The notes under the pieces are model-generated. The model searched no databases, was not told where the DNA came from, and was given only the letters and a program-made list of their open reading frames with translations. Source: Brevundimonas sp. (GTDB taxonomy: Bacteria > Pseudomonadota > Alphaproteobacteria > Caulobacterales > Caulobacteraceae). From it: 64,000 nt of DNA. The stretch lies in assembly GCA_027531145.1 (NCBI GenBank), contig JAPZRF010000008.1, positions 1 to 64,000 of the forward strand, read 5' to 3'. Made by a program: the position numbers and the translations under genes. This document shows positions 56,898 through 64,000 of this stretch, piece by piece. Numbering within the stretch: position 1 is the first letter of the stretch; the number at the start of each line of letters is the position of its first letter.

Positions 56898-57760
56898 TTC
56901 ACCTCTGGCGGCATCGAGCTCAGGATCGAGTCGACATTGCCCCCGGTCTTCAGTCCGAAAGTGGTGCCACGATCGTAAAGGAGGTTGAATTCGACGTAAC
57001 GGCCGCGGCGGACCAGCTGCTCATCCCGCTCTTCCGGCGTCCAGGCCTCGGCCATGCGGGCGCGGACGATCTCCGGATAGACCTTGAGGAACGCCTCGCC
57101 GACGTCGCGGGTGAAGGCGAAGTCGCGCTCGCGGTCGCCCGTGTCGTGGTGGTCGTAGAAGATGCCACCGATCCCGCGCGGCTCGTTGCGGTGGGGCAGG
57201 AAGAAGTACTCGTCGCACCACGCCTTGTACCTCGCGTACCAGGTGGCGTCATGGGCATCGCAGGCGGCCCTCATGGCGGCATGGAAACGCACGGAGTCCG
57301 GGGCATCCTCGCGGCGATCGACCATCAGCACCGGCGTCAAGTCCGCCCCGCCGCCGAACCAGCCGCGGGTCGTCGCAATGAAGCGGGTGTTCATATGCAC
57401 CGCCGGCACGCGCGGGCTGCGCGGGTGGACGATCAGGCTGATTCCGGTGGCGAAGAAGCGCGGGTCGTCCTCTGCGCCCGGGACCTGCTTCGCATAGTCC
57501 GGCGGGAAGCTCCCGTGAACGGTCGAGACATGGACGCCGGCCTTCTCGAACAGCCGGCCGTGCAGCATGCCCATGACGCCACCGCCTCCGTCGAGGCGAG
57601 TCCAGGGCGTGCGCACGAAGCGGCCCGGTGCCCCGGGGAACAGAACCGGCGAGGCTTCGTCCTCCAGCGTTTCGAGAGCGGTGTGGATGCGGTCGCGCAG
57701 GGCCTCGAACCAGGCGCGGGCGCGGGTCCGGAGCTCGTCCGTCGGGGCGATGTCAGTCAT
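56888..57760 (-). CDS. hemF: oxygen-dependent coproporphyrinogen III oxidase
   Basis: [26 protein letters not shown]...[20 protein letters not shown]...[14 protein letters not shown]...[25 protein letters not shown]. Confidence 0.97.
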   Translation of the reverse strand: MTDIAPTDELRTRARAWFEALRDRIHTALETLEDEASPVLFPGAPGRFVRTPWTRLDGGGGVMGMLHGRLFEKAGVHVSTVHGSFPPDYAKQVPGAEDDPRFFATGISLIVHPRSPRVPAVHMNTRFIATTRGWFGGGADLTPVLMVDRREDAPDSVRFHAAMRAACDAHDATWYARYKAWCDEYFFLPHRNEPRGIGGIFYDHHDTGDRERDFAFTRDVGEAFLKVYPEIVRARMAEAWTPEERDEQLVRRGRYVEFNLLYDRGTTFGLKTGGNVDSILSSMPPEVKWP

Positions 57761-57860
57761 GCGGCCTTCAAGCACGACCGGACGCGCTGCGCCAATGCGC
57801 TTGCACCCGACGGCGGCGGCGCTCCACTGTCGCGCCGTTCCCCCGCTCGCCGGAGGTCTC

Positions 57861-57959
57861 CATGATCCGTCCCGTCCTTACCCCATGGCTTCTCCTCTGC
57901 CTTGCGGTGCCTGCTGCGGCCCAAAGCGCCCTAGAGGCGCAGGGCGAGCAGCTACTGTA
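57861..57959 (+). pseudogene. orphan signal-peptide ORF, probable truncated gene
   Basis: [32 protein letters not shown] : complete signal peptide followed by 11 residues and a stop. Confidence 0.4.
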
Positions 57960-58122
57960 GCGGACGAGCTCATCGACGGCTGGCCATCTGCCGTGGGCGT
58001 TGCGTCAGGGCCTCCGACCCTCACGCCGTCGATCTCGGTGCCGACCTGTCGGGCGCGACACGTCCGCACGCAGACATTCCCCGCCGTGCGCCGACCTTGG
58101 TGCCCGGGCCTTGAGGCCGCTC

Positions 58123-58563
58123 TCAAGCCGGTCGGGTGCGCGCCGCCCAGCAGGCGATCCCGGCGCTGACGGCGAGATTGAGCGAGCGGGCGTCCGGCTG
58201 GATCGGGATCACCACCCGGGCATCGGCGGCGGCGTGGACATGGTCGGGGGCACCGGACGGCTCGGACCCGAACAGCAGCACATCGTCCGGTTGGAAGCGG
58301 AAGGCGTCGAGCGGCACGGCCCCGTGCGTGGTGAACAGCACCAGCCGGCCGGGCGAGCGTGCGGCCTGAAAGGCGTTCCAGCTCGCGTGCACCGTCATGT
58401 GCCCGAGCGGGCCGTAGTCGAGCGCGGCCCGCTTCAGGGCGCGGTCGTTCAGCGGGAAGGCCGTTGGGCCGATGACGTGGAGGGCGGCCCCGAAACAGGC
58501 CGACAGCCGGATGCACGCGCCGACGTTCTGGGGGATGGCTGGTTGAAAAAGGGCGAGGCGCAT
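58123..58563 (-). CDS. trmL: tRNA (cytidine(34)-2'-O)-methyltransferase (SPOUT)
   Basis: MRLALFQPAIPQNVGACIRLSACFGAALHVIGPTAFPL...LLFGSEPSGAPDHVHAAADARVVIPIQPDARSLNLAVSAGIACW. Confidence 0.92.
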   Translation of the reverse strand: MRLALFQPAIPQNVGACIRLSACFGAALHVIGPTAFPLNDRALKRAALDYGPLGHMTVHASWNAFQAARSPGRLVLFTTHGAVPLDAFRFQPDDVLLFGSEPSGAPDHVHAAADARVVIPIQPDARSLNLAVSAGIACWAARTRPA

Positions 58564-58758
58564 TCTAAGGCCACGTCTACGCGCGGCCGAACCGCCTGTC
58601 GCGGCCAGTAATTGCGAACATTTCTCAAGGTCGTCCGCTTTCAAGCGGCGATCCGTCGCAAAGCCGGGCCGGGCGGGAATTCGCCAGTTGCGCTAAAGGA
58701 TTTTGCGCCGGATCGGGCCTCAATTGCGAGGTCCGGCGCGGCAGGCCAGAGGTGAGAC

Positions 58759-59301
58759 GTGACCGAATCGGTCGTGAATTCAGACGGACAGGGCGGCGAC
58801 GCCACCCGGCGGGACTTCATCCATATCGCGGCCGGCGCCGCAGCGGCGGGGGCGGGCGTGACGATCGCCTGGCCGCTCATCAACCAGATGAACCCGGCGG
58901 CTGACACCCTTGCCCTGTCGGTGATCGACTTCGATCTTTCCAAGGTCCAGGAAGGCCAACAGGTCGTGATAAAATGGCAGGGCAAGCCGGTGTTCGTGCG
59001 CTACCGCACCCCGGCGGAGATCGAGGCGGCGCGGGAAACCCCGATGTCGGCGCTGAAGGATCCCCAGGCCGATGCGGACCGGGTCAAGGAAGGCCGAGAA
59101 CAATACCTCGTGCTGGTCGGCTCCTGCACCCACCTCGGCTGCGTGCCGACCTTCGGCACCGGCGACTACGGCGGCTGGTTCTGCCCCTGTCACGGGTCGC
59201 ACTACGACACCTCCGGCCGCATCCGTAAGGGCCCGGCCCCCACGAACCTCGTGGTGCCGAACTACGAATACGTCTCCGATACCGCGGTGCGGATCGGCTG
59301 A
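58759..59301 (+). CDS. petA: ubiquinol-cytochrome c reductase Rieske iron-sulfur subunit
   Basis: [42 protein letters not shown]. Confidence 0.97.
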   Translation: MTESVVNSDGQGGDATRRDFIHIAAGAAAAGAGVTIAWPLINQMNPAADTLALSVIDFDLSKVQEGQQVVIKWQGKPVFVRYRTPAEIEAARETPMSALKDPQADADRVKEGREQYLVLVGSCTHLGCVPTFGTGDYGGWFCPCHGSHYDTSGRIRKGPAPTNLVVPNYEYVSDTAVRIG

Positions 59302-59315
59302 CGCAGGGCGAGATC

Positions 59316-60644
59316 ATGAGCGAGCATCAATCCACCTACGTGCCCAGGACCGCTTTCGAGCGGTGGATGGACACCCGCCTGCCGATCATTCGCTTCGGCG
59401 CCGACTACATGTCGCTGCCGACGCCGAAGAACCTGAATTACTGGTACACCTTCGGCGCGATTCTCACGATCTGCCTGATGGTTCAGATCATCACGGGCGT
59501 TGTGCTGGCCATGCACTATGTGCCGAACACCGAGATGGCCTTCGCCTCGGTCGAGCGCATCATGCGTGACGTGAACGGCGGCTGGCTGATCCGCTATGTC
59601 CACTCCAACGGCGCGTCGATGTTCTTCATCGCCGTCTACATCCACATGCTCCGCGGCCTCTACTACGGCTCGTACAAGGCTCCGCGCGAGATGATCTGGA
59701 TCGTCGGCTGCGTGATCTTCTTCCTGCTGATCGCCACCGCCTTCCTCGGCTATGTGCTGCCTTGGGGACAGATGTCTTTCCACGGTGCGGTCGTGATCAC
59801 CAATCTGATCGGCTCGATCCCGGTGATCGGCGGTTCGATCCTGACCTGGCTGCAGGGCGGCCCGGCGATCGACAACGCCACGCTGAACCGCTTCTTCTCG
59901 CTGCACTATCTGCTGCCGTTCGTGATCTTTGGCTGCGTCGTGCTGCACGTGTGGGCCCTGCACACTGCCGGCCAGAACAATCCGGTCGGCATCCTGATCC
60001 CCAAGGATCGTGTGGCCAAGGACACGGTGCCGTTCCACCCCTACTACACGGTCAAGGACGGCTTTGCCCTGATCCTGTTCCTGATAATGTTTGCGGCGTT
60101 CGTCTTCTTCATGCCGAACGCCCTGGGCCACGCTGACAACTCGATCCCGGCCAACCCGCTGGTCACCCCGGCGCACATCGTGCCCGAATGGTACCTGCTG
60201 CCGTTCTACGCCATCCTGCGCGCGGTGCCGGACAAGTTCGGCGGCGTGGTGGCCATGTTCGGTTCCATCGCGGTGCTGTTCATCCTGCCCTGGCTGGACA
60301 CCTCGCGCGTCCGCTCGATGCGCTATCGTCCGACCATGCGGGTGTTTTTCTACATCTTCGTTGTCAACGCCTTCGTCCTCGGTCTGTGCGGTGCCATGCT
60401 GCCGGACGCGCCGGTGATCGGCGAGTTCAAGACCTTCATGCTGATCGATGGCGACCTGAACAGCTACCTTTGGCTCGGCCGTCTGGCGACGCTGTATTAC
60501 TTCGCCTTTTTCCTGGTGATCCTGCCGATGGTCGGCCTGCGCGAGACGCCATTGCCGATCCCGCAGTCGATCTCCGAGCCCGTGCTCGGCGGTCCGGCGG
60601 CGATGCCGGCCGGTGCACCGGCCCAGCCCGAGACCCGGGGCTGA
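59316..60644 (+). CDS. petB: cytochrome b
   Basis: [24 protein letters not shown]...[22 protein letters not shown]...[23 protein letters not shown]. Confidence 0.97.
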   Translation: MSEHQSTYVPRTAFERWMDTRLPIIRFGADYMSLPTPKNLNYWYTFGAILTICLMVQIITGVVLAMHYVPNTEMAFASVERIMRDVNGGWLIRYVHSNGASMFFIAVYIHMLRGLYYGSYKAPREMIWIVGCVIFFLLIATAFLGYVLPWGQMSFHGAVVITNLIGSIPVIGGSILTWLQGGPAIDNATLNRFFSLHYLLPFVIFGCVVLHVWALHTAGQNNPVGILIPKDRVAKDTVPFHPYYTVKDGFALILFLIMFAAFVFFMPNALGHADNSIPANPLVTPAHIVPEWYLLPFYAILRAVPDKFGGVVAMFGSIAVLFILPWLDTSRVRSMRYRPTMRVFFYIFVVNAFVLGLCGAMLPDAPVIGEFKTFMLIDGDLNSYLWLGRLATLYYFAFFLVILPMVGLRETPLPIPQSISEPVLGGPAAMPAGAPAQPETRG

Positions 60645-60649
60645 TCTCC

Positions 60650-61528
60650 ATGACCCTCTCCTTCGGAAAGACCGCGCCCGTGAAGTCCATCCTGATCCCG
60701 CTGATCGCGGCCGCCGGGCTGGCGCTCGTCGCCCCGGCCGCCCAGGCCGCCGGCGAGGCCAAGAAGCCGCGCGACATCGCCTTCAGCTTCGAGGGGCCGT
60801 TCGGCACATTCGACCAGGGCCAGCTGCAGCGGGGCTACAAGGTCTATCGCGAGGTCTGCGCCGCGTGCCACTCGATGAACCTGCTCAGCTTCCGCAACCT
60901 CGCGGAAGACGGCGGCCCGTTCTGGGATCCGCACGTCTCTAACCCGAACGAGAACCGCTTCGTGCGGGTGCTGGCGGCCGAGTTCGAGATCGCGGACATC
61001 GACTCCGAGACCGGTGAGCCGATCCGTCGTCCGGGCACCCCGGCCGACGCCTTCCCGGATCCCTATCCGAACGCCACGGCGGCGGCGGCGGGGAATGGCG
61101 GTGCCGTGCCGCCGGACCTGTCGGTTATGGCCAAGGCCCGCAAGGGCGGGGCGGACTACATCTACTCGCTGCTTTCGGGCTACCAGCCGGCCCCGGCCGG
61201 TCTGCGCATCGCGCCGGGCCAGCACTACAACCCCTATATGCCGGGCGACCTGACCCCGTTCTGGGAAGGGGACCACGACAAGGTGCCGTACGGCGGCTTC
61301 ATCGCCATGGCCCAGCCGCTGCGCGACGGCCAGGTTACCTATGACGACGACGCTCCCGAGACGATCGACCAGTACTCGCGCGACGTCGCGGCCTTCATCG
61401 CCTGGGCGTCGGACCCGAAGGCGACCGAGCGCAAGCGCACCGGCATCGCTGTGCTGGCCTATCTGGCGATCTTCGCTGGTCTGACCTACGCCAGCTACCG
61501 GCAGATCTGGCGCAATGTGAAGCACTGA
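60650..61528 (+). CDS. petC: cytochrome c1
   Basis: QLQRGYKVYREVCAACHSMNLLSFRNL...YNPYMPGDLTPFW...C-terminal TM anchor. Confidence 0.96.
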   Translation: MTLSFGKTAPVKSILIPLIAAAGLALVAPAAQAAGEAKKPRDIAFSFEGPFGTFDQGQLQRGYKVYREVCAACHSMNLLSFRNLAEDGGPFWDPHVSNPNENRFVRVLAAEFEIADIDSETGEPIRRPGTPADAFPDPYPNATAAAAGNGGAVPPDLSVMAKARKGGADYIYSLLSGYQPAPAGLRIAPGQHYNPYMPGDLTPFWEGDHDKVPYGGFIAMAQPLRDGQVTYDDDAPETIDQYSRDVAAFIAWASDPKATERKRTGIAVLAYLAIFAGLTYASYRQIWRNVKH

Positions 61529-61553
61529 CGCCCGTCGTCATCGCCGACATGAC

Positions 61554-61587
61554 AAGGCCCGCCGGAGCGATCCGGCGGGCCTTTTCT
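61554..61587. terminator. Rho-independent terminator after petABC
   Basis: AAGGCCCGCCGGA-GCGA-TCCGGCGGGCCTTTTC. Confidence 0.88.
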
Positions 61588-61607
61588 GTTGCCGCAGGAG
61601 GCGTGGC

Positions 61608-62303
61608 TTACAGGCTGTCGACCATCACCAGCTCGGTGTCCGCCTCGGCGGTGATGACCAGCTCGGCCTCGTCGCGAATGGCGGCGCCGTCGCGGGCGTT
61701 CAGCGCCACGCCGTTGACCGCGACCTTGCCGACGGCTGGCACCAGATAGGCCCGACGTCCCTCGGCCAGCGGATAGCGGATCGTCTCGCCGGCGTTGAGC
61801 GTCGCGCCAAGGATCCGCGCGTCGGCATTGATTGGCAGGGCGTCATCGCCCCCCCGGCCCGAGGCGAGCACCTGGAAGCGGCCCGAGCGGTCGGCCCTGG
61901 GGAAGGGGCGGGCGCCCCACGACGGTTGCGCGCCGGGACGGTCGGTCTCGATCCAGATCTGGAAGATGGTCGTCAGCTCGTCTTCCAGATTATACTCGGC
62001 GTGGCGCACGCCGGTGCCGGCGCTCATCACCTGGACGTCGCCGGCGACGGTGCGGCCCTGGTTGCCCATGGAGTCCTGGTGGGTGATGGCTCCGGTGCGG
62101 ACGTAGGTGATGATTTCCATGTCGGCGTGTGGGTGCGGCGGGAAGCCGGACTTCGCAGCGATCTCGTCGTCGTTCCAGACGCGCAGCCGGCCCCAGCCCA
62201 TGCGCGCCGGGTCATGGTAGTTGGCGAACGAGAAATGGTGCCGCGCGCGCAGCCAGCCGTGGTCCGCGCCGCCGAGGGTATTGAAGGGCCTGATGTCGAT
62301 CAT
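61608..62303 (-). CDS. pirin family protein
   Basis: MIDIRPFNTLGGADHGWLRARHHFSFANYHDPARMGWGRLRVWNDDEIAAKSGFPPHPHADMEIITYVRTGAITHQDSMGN. Confidence 0.95.
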   Translation of the reverse strand: MIDIRPFNTLGGADHGWLRARHHFSFANYHDPARMGWGRLRVWNDDEIAAKSGFPPHPHADMEIITYVRTGAITHQDSMGNQGRTVAGDVQVMSAGTGVRHAEYNLEDELTTIFQIWIETDRPGAQPSWGARPFPRADRSGRFQVLASGRGGDDALPINADARILGATLNAGETIRYPLAEGRRAYLVPAVGKVAVNGVALNARDGAAIRDEAELVITAEADTELVMVDSL

Positions 62304-62506
62304 GTCGCGCTCCGGAGTGTGCGGGAGCGTCCCGCGTTTCGGGTCCGGATATAAGAAACAGTAACGGTTGCGGAAGGGGTCGCCACGGGGAGCCGCAGCG
62401 CCTTTGCGACACCGGCTGGCGCGACACGGCGGCCCCGGAGGATTCGGTTTGACGCCCCCCGTGGTTCGGGCAAGCTTGGCTGTAAAGAGGACGGGGCCAC
62501 ACGATC

Positions 62507-64000
62507 ATGAACGAACCGAAGGCGCGGCCCCGTCGCAAGCGCACGGCGGCGGCGACGACGCCTGACGCCGTCGAGATCGCCATGGATGTCGCCGCCGGGG
62601 CCGCGCCGTCCGAGGCGGCGATGGCGGTCCTCCGCAGCCATGCCAGACTTCTGGATCACCAGGGCGTGCTCGCGCGCAACGAGATCTTCCGGAACCGCAT
62701 CCGCTCGATCCGCGACATCGCCATCGCCGCCATGGTCGTCGCCCTCGTGGTGGCGGTCGGGGCCGTGGTGTGGAGCGCCAGCCGGACGACCGGCCTGGTC
62801 ATCCAGCCGTTTTCGGTGCCGCCAGAGCTGGTCGAGGACGGACTGGACGGCCGCGCCGTCGCCGCCCTGTTCCAGGACGAACTGGTCAGGCTGGACGCAG
62901 CGACCTCCTCACCCCGGCCGGCGGCCAGTTTCCGCAACGACTGGAGCGGGGCCATCTCCGTCGAGGTCGAGGCGGGCGGCCTGTCGCTGACCGGCGCCTA
63001 TACCGCCCTGACCCGCTGGCTGGGCCAGGAGACCTTCATCAGCGGCGGCCTGAGCCGGACCAGGGACGGACTGGAACTGGTCGTCCGTACCAGCGACGGT
63101 AGGGCGATCACCGTGAGGGGGCTTCCTGATCGGCCCGACGCCCTGATGAAGCAGGCGGCAGAACAGGTCTATGAACAGACCCAGCCCTATCGCTATTCAC
63201 AGTATCTCAGGACCTCGGGCCAGGGCCTGCCTGACGGCCCGGAGCAGCGGGCGCTTTACGGTCGCAGCCGGGCCATCCTGACGGCGCTTCTGGACAGTCG
63301 GTCGCAGATCGAACGCCTCTGGGCCTACAATGGCCTGGGCGTGGCCAGAGACACGACGACACGGGATTCCATCCCCATTATGGAGGCCGCCCTCGAGATC
63401 GATCCCGATCATCCCATCGTTCAGGTCAATCTGGCCGACCAGTGCCTGTTCCTCGGCCATGCCGAGGCCGCGCTCGGCCACAGTCAGAGCGTGGCGGTGT
63501 CCTGGTCCAACCCGCGCAATCGGGCCAAAGTCTCCGAAGACAGGCAGCAACGCCTGCCCCTCGTCTTCGCCGCCCGAGTGGCGGAACTTCAAGGGGATTG
63601 GCGGCAGGCACAGGATCTCTGGACTCGCGTCCTGAACAGCGGCCAACCAGGCACCTCGAATCCTCGCGATCTGCGCATGGCGGCCCTGATCGCCCTGCAT
63701 CAGCCCTCAGCGCTTCAGCGCCTGATCGAGGACGATGCCCTCAGGTCGGCGGGCCGTCAGCCCCCCCGGGACCCCCTGCTCCCTCTCCGGGCCGCGGCGG
63801 CCGCGAGCCTGGACCAGTGGCCACAGGCGTTGGCGGCGCTGGAGGCCTTCGAGGCGGAGGTGGCTCCGACCCTCGACCTGCGCGACAGGACGGACCGCAT
63901 GACCTTCCTCTGGCCCCGCCTCGCCTATGCCCGGGCGCGGACCGGTGATCTGGCCGGGGCCCGGACCCTGATCGCGGCCACGCCTCTGGACTGTTACCTG
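62507..64000 (+). CDS. TPR-like membrane-anchored protein, truncated by window end
   Basis: MNEPKARPRRKRTAAATTPDAVEIAMDVAAGAAPSEAAMAVLRSHARLLDHQGVLARNEIFRNRIRSIRDIAIAAMVVALVVAVGAVVWSASRTTG...; one TM; C-terminal helical repeats; no stop before 64000, so absent from the ORF track. Confidence 0.8.
   Translation, partial: MNEPKARPRRKRTAAATTPDAVEIAMDVAAGAAPSEAAMAVLRSHARLLDHQGVLARNEIFRNRIRSIRDIAIAAMVVALVVAVGAVVWSASRTTGLVIQPFSVPPELVEDGLDGRAVAALFQDELVRLDAATSSPRPAASFRNDWSGAISVEVEAGGLSLTGAYTALTRWLGQETFISGGLSRTRDGLELVVRTSDGRAITVRGLPDRPDALMKQAAEQVYEQTQPYRYSQYLRTSGQGLPDGPEQRALYGRSRAILTALLDSRSQIERLWAYNGLGVARDTTTRDSIPIMEAALEIDPDHPIVQVNLADQCLFLGHAEAALGHSQSVAVSWSNPRNRAKVSEDRQQRLPLVFAARVAELQGDWRQAQDLWTRVLNSGQPGTSNPRDLRMAALIALHQPSALQRLIEDDALRSAGRQPPRDPLLPLRAAAAASLDQWPQALAALEAFEAEVAPTLDLRDRTDRMTFLWPRLAYARARTGDLAGARTLIAATPLDCYL

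Overview
GC-rich alphaproteobacterial chromosome segment, Caulobacterales-like (Brevundimonas/Caulobacter type): flbT-flaF locus, a SpmX-type muramidase, and an alphaproteobacterial-type tRNA-His. About 55 protein genes and five tRNAs (Ser-CGA, Leu-GAG, Thr-GGT, Phe-GAA, His-GTG) are supported. The left ~6.6 kb is an accessory element: ParB/beta-class DNA methyltransferase fusion, DUF5681, an uncharacterised PD-(D/E)XK-like protein divergent from a small XRE regulator, DUF3489, DUF2924 and a large serine recombinase. The rest is mostly ordinary chromosome: murA..infA-maf-RNase E/G-yacG, exbB-exbD-tonB, cytochrome bc1 operon, leucine/propionate catabolism carboxylases, lipB, hemF, xthA. Most interesting non-routine signals: (1) long inverted-repeat hairpins built of GTGGCGA/GTGAGCA-like heptads in three successive intergenic gaps around the methylcrotonyl-CoA carboxylase genes, one a perfect 31-bp stem; (2) a decayed flagellin N-terminus just downstream of flaF; (3) a 14-nt perfect complement of the 16S rRNA 3' end in front of a 21-codon ORF bounded by a 28-nt palindromic terminator; (4) a secreted protein with five tandem four-cysteine modules; (5) the nuclease-like/XRE pair in the element; (6) a one-base frameshift in a monooxygenase gene; (7) a composite palindromic repeat after mccA. 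Coordinates are hand-derived from the sequence and the ORF track. Family names come from recognition of sequence motifs; no database search was run.
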